Source: Oppiella nova (lineage: Eukaryota > Arthropoda > Arachnida > Sarcoptiformes > Oppiidae). Taken from it: a DNA stretch of 50,806 bases. The position numbers and the translations under genes are program-made. The notes under the pieces are model-generated. The model made no database searches. It was not told where the DNA came from and saw nothing but the letters and a program-made list of their open reading frames with translations. Below are positions 11,619 through 24,003 of this stretch, in pieces. Within the stretch, counting starts at the first letter, position 1; each line of letters starts with the position of its first letter. The DNA is taken from the NCBI GenBank assembly GCA_905397405.1, contig CAJPVJ010000054.1:1-50806 (forward strand). Direction: 5' to 3'.

Positions 11619-13475
11619 ATGTCTGGCTTTAATGACAACCCATTCGGGGATCCGTTTTCGGTATGGATTAGATTCACTGTTAACTGAATAGTATAATAAA
11701 TGCAATGATTTGGTGACACAAGGATCCGGCCATCACTTCGGCCACCAATAGACCCGCTGTTAATGGAGACTCAGGTCTTGAGGACTACAATCCATTCGCT
11801 AATCAAACCACCAAACCATCAAATGTATGACTCATTGCTTCCATATATACTCAATGAATGGTAACTAACGAGTGGTGATTCACACTGTTATCAGTCGATC
11901 AGAGGCGCCACAAACCCTCCCCTCACGAGTCAGGAGCCGGCGGTGATCAACACGTCGTCGTTGGGACCCAACAACAAGTCCTACGCCTCCCCTCCCGCTT
12001 ACACTCCGTCAGCCGCACAGACGGTAAGCATAGATGAGATTCAGAGACAAAAGGAAGAATTGGATCGAAAAGAGGCGGAACTGGCGGCCAGAGAGGAGAG
12101 ACTCCGAATGGACGGCATAACCATGAAGAAGGAGAACAATTGGCCGCCACTGCCGTCCTTCTGTCCCCTCACCCCCTGTTTCTATCACGACATCAACGTT
12201 GAGATTCCCGTTGAGTTCCAGAGACTCGTTCGCCACGTTTACTACCTCTGGATGTGTAAGAAGTGACTCTTTTTTTCTCTTATGATCACTGAATTGAAAG
12301 TATCAATTGAAACCAATGTCTAAATGCTATGAATACGGGTATAGTTTATGTGGGCGTTCTGTTTGTGAACCTATTGGGAGGACTGGCGGCTATGATCGAG
12401 AAGATCGATGGCGGCGGAGGAATATTTGCCTTCTCTTTGGTGTCACTGATTATATTCACTCCGCTTTCGTTTGTCTGTTGGTTTAGACCTCTCTATAAGG
12501 CGTTCAGGTATTAATGGATACTAAATAAACAAATGGTTATCAGTTGATGTAAATATTTAATTGACATTTAATTGATCCGTTTATTCACTACAGAAACGAT
12601 AGTTCTTTCAATTTTATGGTCTTCTTCTTCGTATTCTTCTGTCAATTGGTTTTCGCTATCCTTTGCGCGATTGGTATTCCAGGCATGGGTTCTATGTATG
12701 TATTGTTTTGTTAATTCATTCAAACGTTTCACTGTTTTATTAATCAATGATTTGGCAAAATATTTGATAATTGATTTGGCATCAAATGAATCAAACTTTT
12801 AGTGGAATATTAAGAGCATTGCTTATAATAAGTGAAAAGACAGATAATGTAGGCTTCGTTGTCGGCATTTTCTTCATATTCATTGGCATTCTATGGACAC
12901 TATTATCATTCGCTTCTTGTTATGTCTTAATGAAGGTATTACTGAGACCTTCGCTCATTATAGTGGACCGGAAAGGAGTTTCAAACAATTGTGGCCCTTT
13001 TTCTCTTGTTTTCATTTTTTGTTTTATAACCAAATGAATAGAATTTATAATTTGTTGAAATTATATTTTGTTTTGTTTTGTTTGTTATGAACAGTGGTTT
13101 AATTGTGGCGATTGAGTGGAGTTCTGGAGCGCCTGTATTCTTCACTATATTTATATTCTTGTGCGCAATAGTGACGGCCAGCTATGCTTTGGCCTCCTTT
13201 TTGGTCTTAGTTAAGGTCCGGACAATGCAAACACTGACCCTTTTGTGTCACTTCTAATGCAATTCAATAAACAATAGGTTCACAGTATCTACCGGTCGAC
13301 GGGCGCCAGTATGCAAAAGGCGCAGATGGAGTTCACCCAAGGAGTGCTGCGTAACGAACACGTACAACACGCGGCCACCGCTGCGGCTACCGGTGCCGCC
13401 CGACAGGCCATGAGTCAACAGTTTGGATCCAATAATACCAATAACTCGAGTGGTGGTTCTGGTCTAAGATATTGA
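11619..13475 (+). CDS. Scamp: SCAMP: secretory carrier-associated membrane protein, with a mutually exclusive exon pair
   Basis: This is a four-span membrane protein of post-Golgi recycling vesicles. Constant exons are 11619-11660, 11723-11824, 11895-12255, 12345-12507, 12594-12695 and 13278-13475. Between the last two, either 12803-12935 or 13095-13215 is used, giving 366 or 362 residues. Visible features are N-terminal NPF motifs (NDNPFGD, DYNPFAN), a charged coiled coil ([18 protein letters not shown]), [22 protein letters not shown], and the SCAMP hallmark [14 protein letters not shown] between spans 2 and 3. The C-terminal tail starts [11 protein letters not shown]. Both alternative exons encode the last lumenal loop and span 4. 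An in-frame ggtaagc at 12022 is not an intron, because the coiled coil reads through it. Confidence 0.93.
12803..12935 (+). CDS. Scamp: SCAMP alternative exon A (span 4, long loop)
   Basis: 133 nt, entered in phase 2 and left in phase 0. It encodes 44 residues beginning [17 protein letters not shown] and ending [10 protein letters not shown], followed by a GTATTA donor. The loop carries charged EKTD residues absent from exon B. It is homologous to exon B at 13095-13215 in both position and sequence. Confidence 0.85.
13095..13215 (+). CDS. Scamp: SCAMP alternative exon B (span 4, short loop)
   Basis: 121 nt, with the same phases as exon A (2 in, 0 out). It encodes 40 residues beginning [16 protein letters not shown] and ending [10 protein letters not shown], followed by a GTCCGG donor. 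Joining A to B shifts the frame and reaches TGA after six codons, so the two cannot both be used. Confidence 0.85.
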
Positions 13476-13973
13476 TATCGCTTTGATAAGATACCGCAAT
13501 TCATTTCACAGGTGAGCTCTCACACCATTGTTGCACACCTTCCTTATTGTTACCTCTTTTATCAGTCAGAATCAAGTTTCAGAAGACATTCCCCTTATTT
13601 AAGACAATAATTCGGGAATTATTATCTATTTTTAATGTCTATTATTGTTCGATGAGTTAAATCAAACCATTCAGTATATACAGCCTTTGTTTGGACTTAA
13701 AACCTATAATTTTCAATACATTTAAATTACTCTTTTTTAATAAGTTGCAAGTTTTTGTTCAAATCTTATTAAAACATCTAATTTGGTCTAAATATATACT
13801 GTATTTTATCTCATTCTATAACTTCTGTCAATTATATTACCGAATAAAAATTAAATATTTATTGTTAATTATAAACATGTTTTACATTTATATTAATTTA
13901 ATGAATCGTTTGATAAAAAATTGTTATCAAAAATTGAACCGTTTTGACGACAACTGTTGAATGACTAAAAACT
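13476..13973. other. Convergent 3' region of SCAMP and COG1
   Basis: AT-rich DNA with no supported gene. The 89-residue ORF at 13691-13960 is Leu/Ile/Asn/Tyr-heavy, as expected by chance in such composition. Confidence 0.6.
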
Positions 13974-16546
13974 TCATTTCTTAGAGATTGAAGTGACGTT
14001 CAAAAGTACGAGCGCTTTGTTAGTGCAATGAAATGTCATTATATTATGGATTTCATTCATTTGAGTGCTTTGTTTGGACTTCGGGTCAGATATGGCGAGA
14101 GTGTGATCGGGAAGAAGTAAACCCAATATAACGGCTGTAGTTCTACTCAGTTTCGCAACATTTGTCTGGATGTGGGGGAAGAAGACGTGTAAATCAAACG
14201 GATCGATGAATGTCTCACATCTTTGTAATAAGTCTTGAATTTTGTTCATTTCGTTGCCTTTGATGGACTCGTCGCGAGTCGTTCCCAAAAATTGCTTAAA
14301 GAATAAGAGATCGAAATACAGTTGTAAAGCAATCACTTGTTTTATGCTTTTCGGGTACTCATTGGTGGACAAGCAGTCGCAGGCATTGCCATACACTTGA
14401 GTCAATTGTTGACTTAGAGCGGACAGTATGTCGATGACTACTACCCGAGGGATAGTATGTCCAGTGAGACGATTGATTTCATTAGACAATTGAGTGAAAT
14501 TGTTGTGAAGGAAAGATGACATCTGAAGGGGAACTTCTATCTTAGAAGTGACTTCCTTTCCCTCGTCAGACATTTCTGTGGTCTGAATGCTATCCCAAAC
14601 CGAAGAGTTGTGTATAAAAGCATTCAAATCGGTTAAAGAATCGCCGTTTGTATTGACAAACAATTGTTTGATTTTTAAGTCAAATAATTTCTTATAGGAA
14701 TTATAGGAATACGATAGCAATAAGTCTTTAGTTTTAGACCACGAATACTGTCTATTAGGCGAAGAACTTTCAAAGCATTGTCTCAAATGAGGACAGGTAT
14801 GCGTTATTTGACGGAAGAACTGTGCGCTAAATAATATGATCTCTTTATTATCGGATTCAAAGAGATTTTTCATGTCTTCTATAATCTTATGGCAGACATC
14901 CATTAAATGTGTTTCAATTGCTTCCAAATCATTGCTTTGGATTAATTTGAAGTTAAAATCCTTAATCACTTTCATGTCATTCAACAAGTATTGCAATGAA
15001 TGGTCTAAATCTGAACAAAAGACATCAATAATCGGGTTCTGAGCCAAAGCTTTCTTTGACAGACTTGATGACCGGTTTTCTGAGTCAATCCAAATGAAGT
15101 CAAGTACTTCCAAGTCTTCGTATGCAAGACTTTTGTTAACAATATCCTCGAACTTATCTTCAAACGATTTTAACGTTTTGTTCATATTATCGCTAATAAT
15201 GTAATTAATTCTATGAATTACATGACCAATGATAAAGTGGTCCCAAACGGGCAAATAGCTGGTCATCAGATCTTCGCAATAGTCGACCCAATCATTGAGT
15301 TTTTGAGATTTTCTTAAATATTCGTTGGTTTCGTTCAAAGCAACACAAATGCTATTCACGGAATCAATCGATTGAAACATTTTTGTTAAAAGCGGTTCAA
15401 TAGATGCCTTCATATCCGACATCCAGTCTTTAGTATTGCTTTTAATCATCTCATTGTCAATGACTTCGATATTAGTTTTTGGACTTATTTTAAAATCAAT
15501 TAAACCGGACGTCAGTTCATTCGTTAAGTTCTTAGTCTTAAGAAAAGTGGATTCAAAGCTCATTTTAGTCATTCGTTCGTATCTTTGATGCAATAATGTC
15601 TTAGATTTGGATCCGCTGTTCGTGAAGAACACCGAATGAATGCATTTAATTGTATTGAATAACAAATTCATGAAATTATGTAAAATCTCTCTAAAGTGGT
15701 GGTTCTCATCAAAACAGTCTCTTATATGAGACTTTCGTTTCTCAAGAATTGATAGAAAGACACGTTTGGGAGACATGTCTTGCAAGAGAAGTAAACAGCA
15801 AAATATGTCCGCATTTACCGACTCGTCGTAAATATCCATTAATGAACTCTTTTTGTCGAAATGCCAGCACTTCTTGACAATCACTTCATTGAATCTATTG
15901 ATTGCTGTCTTGTATTGCTTTAATAGGTTTGGAGTTTCGTTCCGAGGAACCAATTGTTCAAAGAGTTCACACAAATGTTGTCCATAAAAGTAGTCATAAG
16001 TGGCGCGTAAAAGGTCTTCGTTCTCAAGAGATGTCCAAATCTGTTGAAAACATGAGACAATTTTTAAGTCAATGTCAAATCCATGAGTGAATCCAAGAGA
16101 TCTTACATTTAATGGCATTTCGATCACAAGTTTCAAAATGAGTCCACATTTATATCTCATGACTGAATCGACATTTCTTTGGAAGTGCTGTCCGTCAGAA
16201 CCATTAATCCTCTCATAAGAGCTCTTATTGGTGGCCAACAAGTGGTTGGACTGTCTTTTGGTGAGTGTCTGCAGAGAGTTGAGCACATAATCCACACTTT
16301 GGTTCATCTGTTTGATGGTATCGACCGCTTCAATGAGATCCCCATATCGTTCACTACAAGACATATCAATGAGTACTACTGGCCATCAAAGACCACAAAC
16401 AGACAGATCTCATACCCGACTAATTGTTTGAGTTCTTGTTTCTTGCGGTCGATGTCTGTCTTGAGTTTGTTTTGAATGTCTATGATTTCACTGATAGTGA
16501 ACTTCTCGAGCAAATAATCCACATTTGTTTGACTCGTTTCAGACAT
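13974..16546 (-). CDS. COG1: COG1: conserved oligomeric Golgi complex subunit 1
   Basis: This subunit joins lobes A and B of the COG tether, which captures retrograde vesicles at the Golgi. Exons are 16546-16416 and 16353-13974, giving 836 residues. The spliced N-terminus reads through a predicted coiled coil (IIDIQNKLKTDIDRKKQEL) into LVGERYGDLIEAVDTIKQM, which matches the COG1 signature. The rest is a long alpha-helical protein without catalytic motifs, somewhat shorter than the human protein (about 980). The N-terminal Vps51/COG1 helix region is the most conserved part, and I rest the call mainly on it. Confidence 0.85.
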
Positions 16547-16886
16547 GCTTTCCAAATAGGATTAACCAAATGCGTGACAATTGTCTCAAAACAAACTCAT
16601 GTGAAGACCTCTTCAGTAAACAACAAATCACTGCAACGATTGACAACTCATTGCATCTGATTGTGAGCCAAACATATAAGTCGTTACCATTCACTGCATT
16701 GCAACACTAATCTCACCCCTAATGTGAGTCACGTTATGATTGACTCATTCAATAAATACCGCATATTTTAGCGCTTTTTATAAACTAATTAATTTTACTC
16801 TCATTATAAATAGTGTATATAAACTTTTTATTAGAATTATATAAAATAAATATATATTAAAATTGATAAAATAATGATACAATCGA
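16547..16886. other. COG1-ARP5 spacer
   Basis: This is the COG1 upstream region and the ARP5 3' flank (both minus strand). It holds no gene. Small plus-strand ORFs here are shadows or chance. Confidence 0.55.
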
Positions 16887-18841
16887 TTAAATATGATAAC
16901 GATTAGAGCACTTAAACTCTTTGACAAATCCGGGGCCGAACTCATAGTATTCTTCTTTAGTGACAAACTGGTCGGCAAAGTGTTGAGCGGAGTCTCTCTC
17001 TCCCCGCCAACTGTCCAGTGATACGTCGTCTGGCATTCAAATGAGATCTCATTAAAGACTAAATGAAAGAGTGGTTACAAATGGATGTCTCACTGGCTTT
17101 GATGACAGAGAGCGGCGATCCAAAGGGTCGGATGGCTGTCACGTCCGTCTCTATTCGCTCGACAATGCCCTCAATGTTAGCGCAGCCGCCGGTTATGAAG
17201 ATTGTCTGCAATGACAGCAAAGGATTGAAAGTCTCATTAAATGAGAAATAAATAGAGTATTCAATACTTGACTGATTTCTGGATTATCTAATTGTTTGAC
17301 CACTTCCTCGATGGCTTCACTGATACCGCACTGATTGTAGTGAATGAGAGCATTGGGTGAGAAGAGGAGTTCGGGCACTCGAATGAGTTCCGATCCAAAC
17401 TCAATGACATTGTCTCCCATTCCCAGACGTTTGAGTCGTTTGGACTCGAGTTCGTATTCCCTCAACAGTTCGTTCAAAATCCACGCGTTTTCACCCATTT
17501 TATTGGTTCGCAATTGTCTTATGTATGAAATCCATTGCAATTCATCGTAATTGTTCTGCTTTTGCCACTCATTTATCTCATCGATTACTGTCATCTCTGG
17601 CACTGATTTTGGATTCAATTGTGTCTTCATTTGTTTGATTTCTGCGCTCAATTCACTCAATTTGCTCCGCAATTCATTCAAATTCTTGACTCCTGTGTTC
17701 TGGTATGCCTTCTGTGGTATCAATGCATACATTGCTTAAGACATCGCAGAAGATATCATAGATGTGAAGACTCACCGCAACCAATGCCGGGTCCGCCATC
17801 TCCTCGTCCTCAACCAATTCGAGCAAAGCTTTCAATTGATTTCGGTTGTCCTCCCATTCTATAAGCTTTGGATCACATTATACCACAAATTATGCCAAAT
17901 GTCAGCTCATAGTCTCGATTAAGATATACCTGTTTCTCGCGTTTCTTAACCAAACTTGTCTTCACTTTCTTAAGCAATCGTTCAGTTCTTTGCTCGAACT
18001 TCTCAGTAGCGGTGGGTTGAGAGGTGTCTGAACCGACACTTTTGGTCGCTTTGAATCGTTTGACATATTGATTGAAATACAAGTCATGACTCCATTGAGA
18101 ACTATCCGATTGATAATCACTTGAGAAGCGACAGAACTTCTGAACGATTTGCTCACATTTGGTGAACGAGAACTCACTCATGAGTTTGGGATACTTTAAT
18201 TGCATTAATCGCTGCAAATATAGGCTTAGATTAAGTCCTCCCAAATTGATTCGTGTCGAGCGCTCACAACAAACGGTTCCGTCCATTACGACCACAACAT
18301 GACACGTGTAGTGACCCAAACAGATCACCAAACAGTTCCTGATGTCCGCTAAGTTGTGGTACAGACTGAAGAGCGCGTCGACGCCCAACAGAAGAGAGGG
18401 AATGCCATAGCATTCAAAGAGCAACTCCTGAGCGTTAGTTCGCGACCAAAGAGGGACACAAAAGGCTTCGTTTAAGACAACGGGATGTTCCACACGATTG
18501 GTATCAATGGACAGACAATGGAAGATGTAGTCGAATATGGTTTCCATGGAATCGAATTGAGTGCAGACATCGAACTCGAAGGGCGACCGCAGGACCCGTT
18601 TGACGGCCTCGATGTCCACGATATCATTGCCCACCAAAACGTGTGAATCCTTTTTGGCTCTTTGTTTCGATATAAGGCTCCGGAAGATGAGGGGAGGCGT
18701 CGAAGAGGTGGCGAACCCCACCCGCGACCTATAGGCGCCCCAATCGATGAGCACCGGTATGTTTGTGTTGCGGTACGTGTCGTACTCAATGTCCGGCAAT
18801 GGGATCAACTCCTGGTCTCCCATCCACTCCAATGACTCCAT
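16887..18841 (-). CDS. ACTR5: ARP5: actin-related protein 5 (INO80 complex)
   Basis: ARP5 is a nuclear actin-like subunit of the INO80 chromatin remodeler. Exons are 18841-17884, 17858-17776, 17711-17268, 17205-17094 and 17029-16887, giving 579 residues with every junction in phase. It starts MESLEWMGDQ. Actin-fold signs are IPVLIDWGAYRSRVGFA (first phosphate loop), VVLNEAFCVPLWSR, CLVICLGHYTCHVVVV, and the late IFITGGCANIEGI. The C-terminus WRGERDSAQHF...TKEEYYEFG matches ARP5 tails (DAWxGARDWA...TRKEYEEKG). A charged insertion about residues 280-460, including EQRTERLLKKVKTSLVKKRE, is typical of ARP5 and separates it from actin. Confidence 0.92.
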
Positions 18842-19619
18842 CCCTGTCCTCCTGTCCTGAACTGACAGTCACTCACTGTCTCTCACATTGTTTACAAACA
18901 TAGGAGTCGTTCACAAACAACAGCCCAACCAATGGTGTGATAGGAATGTGACGATTGGGTCAATGGATCACTGGATCAATGGATCACTTCTTCACACAAA
19001 CTCTCATTATTTGAAGATTTGATGTTTCGTTGACACAAATCTATAAATTATACAAACATTGAATGGACAGGTTATTCACATTATCATATCATAGTAATGT
19101 GGTATTGGGTTTAGTTTTCAACTAGCTAAACTTTATGATATAAGAATAAATAAGTTATGAAATAAGTGGACTAAGATGCAATGTAAGGTCTAGCTCAGAT
19201 TAATTCACTAGACTAGTTCAATTTGTTTATGAATACCACTGATAGGATTAATGACCCTATCAATTACGCTTGATTAATTACGCTTATCCACGAGTAATTA
19301 CGCTACGTAAAAGGCAGAATACCCACAAGTAGTGTTATATTATAATCTCAATCATTGTCGCATTTTAAAGAATATTCTCAATTTGTTTCATTTTTCTTAT
19401 TATGCAATGAAAGCAAATAAGTTCATTATGAACTGTCATCATTTGACCACATCTATGAATTAAATGCTCTCAACTGCTATCATAAATAATAAATAAATAC
19501 TTTTATTTAGTTAATAACACAATACTTTGCTAAATACAGTATAAGTATTTTAATAATTTATAATAAAATAATAAAATCTTAAAACTTTGGTTATTAGGGA
19601 ACTAATTGATAAGAAGTGA
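18842..19619. promoter_or_regulatory. ARP5 upstream region and TPC 3' flank
   Basis: No gene is supported in this 778-bp stretch. It holds the ARP5 promoter (minus strand) and the 3' flank of the two-pore channel. Around 19257-19305 short tandem-like repeats of attacgctt occur. Confidence 0.45.
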
Positions 19620-22192
19620 TTAAATATTGATATCGTTTTGAAACATTTTGATGAGAAGCAAATCCACGCCTTTCTTCTCTTTGATGATAATTCTTAGTCC
19701 GGAATAATTGAATGAAAGACAATAATCAGAGAATTCTTGTGTCGTTTGTTGACAGCTGTTGTCAATAAAGTCGTGATCGGCGTCTAACAAGTCATTGAGG
19801 TTATTGTATTTGTCGGGACTAACCACCGATGGTTCTGGAGATTTGTTGAGACAATTCACGCCCAACTGCTCCAATCGTAACTGAAATTCCGTTTTCTTGA
19901 GTTTGTTTTCAGTCAAATCCATGTACTCTAGTATGAAGGCCTCCAACACGAATGCTGTGAATATATTGAGCACAAGAATCACACAAATCAAGTGAAATGA
20001 GACGAAATAAATTCGCGTTAACTTTGTTTCTGTGACCAACTCTTGGGTTTTGGCCAAAACATGCCATTCATTCACAACCATTAAGTCGAATAAGAATAGC
20101 ATAGCGTTTGGAAATGAATTGAAATTAATGGTACAATAGTTTGCATTCGAGGTCTCATTCTTTGTATAGCAATGACTTGAATTGGTTTTTGTATTGTTTG
20201 ATAAGTGAGAGAATAATCGCATTCCTATAATAGCGTAACAGTAATAAACTACAAATAATAAGCCGATATAAGTGGAAATGGATGGGATTATAGTCATTAC
20301 GGTTTTTACAATAATCTTAAATCGCTTTATAGTTGTTATTATTTTGCAAAGTCTTAAAACCCGAAGAATTAATAATAAATCCAAGTATTGTTCCAATTCT
20401 TGATTCATATTCCGTTTGAATGCTATTATTAGAGACAGAATGAGAGCCATTCCGATGACTATTGAATCAAAAATATTCCAAAACTTATGAATAAATAATA
20501 TGAATCCAAACGTGTACAGTTTTGCAAGTATTTCAAATGTGAACAATAAAAGTAATGTCCATTCAAGGTAAATGTAGTCAAAATTAATAGCAATAAGTAT
20601 AGTATTTATCAAAATAAGTGAATCAAAAAAGTTGCGAAAATATTTGGTTTTGACTGCAATTCTAAAAAGTGTGGACATTTTGCTCAGATATAAGGATTTG
20701 AGATATTTCTCAAAAATGGTTTCATTTTGTGCTTTTGAAATGATTGTGATCTCAAAGTTTAGTAATTCTAATATTTGACAAAAATTATTCTCAGGTATGA
20801 ATTGATTGGTTTCAAGTATAGACCAATAAATTGCAATCAATGCTGAACGATGTGCCGGCTCACTGCCAGTCACTTCCAATACAATTTGCATCAATTCATT
20901 GAATTCGTTGACATTAATACCAGAATTGTCTAGTTTTCCATTCGTTTGTTTGGATATTTCGTGATCTTTTGTTATTAAACCAAAAGCTCTCAACAAATTT
21001 TGTCGCTTTAGTGCCAATAAATTCTTAACTTCTGTCTGAAATTATTAATTATATTATTAAATGTATGAATAATAGTATTAATGAAAAATTACTTTTAAGT
21101 GCTTTTTGTAATTGTTGTAAATGACGGCCAAAATGATATTCATAAAAAGATAGAGATTTATAATCAGAAAAATGACGAAATAAAGTGCAAACCAACGACT
21201 CTTGTTATAAGAGGCCATCCTTTGGGGGAATCCATTGATTAATAGTTATAATTAATGTCTTCACAAGATTTCAATTCATTAGACTTACATAATATCCGGA
21301 TTGTTAGCAGTGGTCACTGTATTGATTTTGAGAGAATTTAGGAATTTAAGGAATTTCAAAATAGTAATTTAGTGAATAATAATTACCTAGAACATATAAA
21401 TTAAAGATAACATCGAAGAAATCAGAGAAGTATTTATTGTCGGAAAATTCATTGGACACAATCGATTGCTTTTCAAATAGTTTTAATCCAATAATTGAAA
21501 ACGTGAGGATTGATAGGAAGAATAGGATCAATACATTGAGGACATCGGGTAATGTGTTTCTGATATTTCTGAAGGTTCTCCTAATCTTTTTAATTACAAA
21601 TTATAAATACAAATATATGTGAATACAGTATCATTTAAATGTAATTAATAATTATTAAGTAAACAATTAAAACCTCTTTGTTTTCGGCGAAGTTTATAAT
21701 GAAGAGAGGCCTCAGTACTGGTGTCCATCGGATGTAATGGTTGACAGAAAAGCTGACAATTATATCACAGAAAGTGATGAGAGTTGTGGCGACGACTATC
21801 ACATTCTTCTTGTCCGACCAAAACACCGATGAAGGCGTCAACACAAATAAGTGACACAAACGAGTCGTGTATATCAGAAGACATATTATCTCCAAACTAT
21901 TAATCCAAAGGTAATTGCGATCGGATGTGCTCTCAAACAACACCAATAAGTGGTGTAAAGTTATAGTCAAATACAGCAAATACTGACAAAACCAGTGGCG
22001 ATACAGAAGATATAGTTTGACATTAATGTAATCCATTGAAGAAGTCAACAACAGAAGTCCATCTTTGGCGTCGACTACCAGTGCGGCCGACATTAAAAAC
22101 TTTTGGCTCTTAGAGGAGCTCTCAATCACTCCGTTCTCAATGGCAGTCGACATACCGTTGTCAGCAACCGATTGATCGCTACCTTCAGCCAT
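19620..22192 (-). CDS. TPCN2: Two-pore channel (TPC), closest to TPC2
   Basis: This is an endolysosomal cation channel with two six-span Shaker-like repeats. Exons are 22192-21674, 21585-21387, 21316-21289, 21219-21093 and 21035-19620, giving 762 residues. Repeat I ends with the filter VTTANNPDIM, reassembled over a 28-nt microexon, which resembles TPC2 (TTANNPDVM). After S4 of repeat I comes KEIRRTFRNIRNTLPDVL. Its basic residues align with the PI(3,5)P2-binding lysines of TPC2 as I recall them. Repeat II has an Arg/Lys S4 (ILRVLRLCKIITTIKRF) and the filter LMVVNEWHV, where vertebrate TPCs read VVNNW. The C-terminal tail after span 6 is short and acidic. The TPC family assignment is firm, the TPC2 label less so. 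Confidence 0.9.
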
Positions 22193-22748
22193 TCAGACGA
22201 CCACTTATTTACAAATATTTTCAATATTTGAATCCAAAATTGTGACCAAAAGTGATTGCAATTACGTAACGAAGTGTAAAACAACTCCCACTTTCAGGTC
22301 AAACGGGTTCACAAATTGTTAAAACTTTATTTCACTCATAATTCCTATGCATTCAGCTCTGAATAAGTGAATGCATTTGGTTCTCAATGACTCGTATATC
22401 AAATGAATTCAGTCGACTCAAAAACTTGAAACTTGTCCGACAACTTATTTTAATAGTTTTCAACTTTTATTTAAACCGTTCAATTGTTTCATGTTTTATA
22501 TCAAATTCTTTGTACCGTACAATACCATTTTCTATGTAATTTTTAAAAATCATTTTTAACAATACCTATAGGCAATCGTTTTGTAACAAAAATAACACAT
22601 TTAATTGTTTAGTTTTGATTTATTTCATATGAATTAATAAAATAAAAGAGTTACTTTAGCACATTTAATAGAAAACAATTCATTAAAAATACGGCAAATT
22701 ATAATGTATTTATTGGTTATTTATAAAAACCATAATTTAAAGTTTGTA
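22193..22748. promoter_or_regulatory. TPC upstream region and WDR55 3' flank
   Basis: AT-rich 556-bp spacer between two minus-strand genes. No gene seen. Confidence 0.5.
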
Positions 22749-23783
22749 TTACATGTCATTAAAAAATTCAGATTTATTGTCATTTTTGAGTTTTTTGTCA
22801 ATTTTATTATACTTAAAAACCCTCAAAATGTTATCATTTGTTGCGGCGATTTGTTTGGTTATTTGGTTCACATCAAGACTTTCAATACCAGACACACAGT
22901 TAGCAATCTCTGCGATCACTTTATTTGGCTGAACACTGACTGCACGCAGTTTACCATCAGAAGATCCGACCACAAGAGTCTCTTCGTCCAAGAGTTCTAT
23001 GCAATCAATACTACACATCCCCTGACCTCGTGTGGTGTTACCTCTAATGGGGAACCGGTCGCTGATATTTCCCCACTGGTCCACATTGAAGATGTTGAGA
23101 GCGCCGTCTTCAGCGCCGACTGCTGTCTTGCCTTTGCTTTCCATAAAGCGAATCGATTGGAAGCCGGCGTCGAAGAGTTCGGACTGCAGTTCCATACGTT
23201 TGGCCCTAATATTGAAGGCCGAGAGAGTCCCGTCTCCAGACGCGGCCACAACTGTCCGCTTCGACTCATTGATGTCTAAATCACTGATATATTCGTCACA
23301 CTCTTTGATCTCCATATAAACGCCGCGATCCGTCCGGTAGTCAAACCCTTTGAAGACTCCGTTGTCGTCGCCGATACACAACAGATAGTTGTCTGCAATG
23401 AGTAGCGAATAGATCTTTTGCCCGCAATTATCTATTTTTCTGACCACTTGTCCTGTATTTAAATCCATGAGTTTAATACTCTTGGCGGCGCTCACCAGCA
23501 TCTGGTCGCTCGCGAACCGCACTTTCCTCACAGGACTTCCCTTGTGGTGACGCTTCAGATCCATTACCACGTTATTTGTCTCACCGTTCAAATCAATCCT
23601 ATAATTCAAATGCATTCAGTGATCACTAGCAAACAGATCCGTGACTAAGACATACAGTTTCACGTGACCCTCGATGGTGCTGATGGCAACGATGTGGTGC
23701 TTTGTCGGATGAAATTGAGTGTCAAATATCATGTCACTGTCTTCTATAGACAACTCCTTCACCGAATCAAAAATGAATGCCAT
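22749..23783 (-). CDS. WDR55: WDR55: WD repeat protein 55
   Basis: This nucleolar WD40 protein is linked to rRNA processing and ribosome biogenesis. Exons are 23783-23656 and 23598-22749, giving 325 residues with an in-phase junction (CT|G). It begins MAFIFDSVKELSIEDSDMIF, where the family has a similar acidic lead before the first blade (DTQFHPTKHHIVAISTIEGHVKL). Further blades show repeated FASDQMLVSAA, VVAASGDGTLSAFNIRA, KTAVGAEDGALNIF and TLVVGSSDGKLRAV patterns, consistent with one seven-bladed propeller. The Lys-rich tail is shorter than in vertebrates. The start lies 220 bp from KTI12 on the other strand. Confidence 0.88.
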
Positions 23784-24003
23784 TTTGGGACCAAATGTCT
23801 TGAAATAACACGCGATTCAAAGACAACAACAATTTCAGTGCAAATGAAAGCAATGTTTTGAACACATGTTATGAGCCATACGTTTGTCACGTGGTCTGCG
23901 ATCAACGCAAACAAACGCTAGAGTTTTGACAATTCATGTCTTCATCGCATTTGTGACCAATTTGGTGATCATTACGAGTGAAACGAGAAGACCTGAGAAG
24001 ATA
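23784..24003. promoter_or_regulatory. Bidirectional promoter WDR55/KTI12 (220 bp)
   Basis: Only 220 bp separate the start codons of two divergent genes, one for ribosome biogenesis and one for tRNA modification. No TATA box is evident. An in-frame extension upstream of the KTI12 ATG is noncoding in character. Confidence 0.55.

Noticed and set aside
12022-12027. ggtaagc donor-like site inside SCAMP exon 3
   Set aside because: The reading frame continues through it into the conserved coiled coil, so it is not used in the main transcript.
13691-13960. 89-codon ORF downstream of SCAMP
   Set aside because: The composition is what AT-rich noncoding DNA gives; no homology or splice context.
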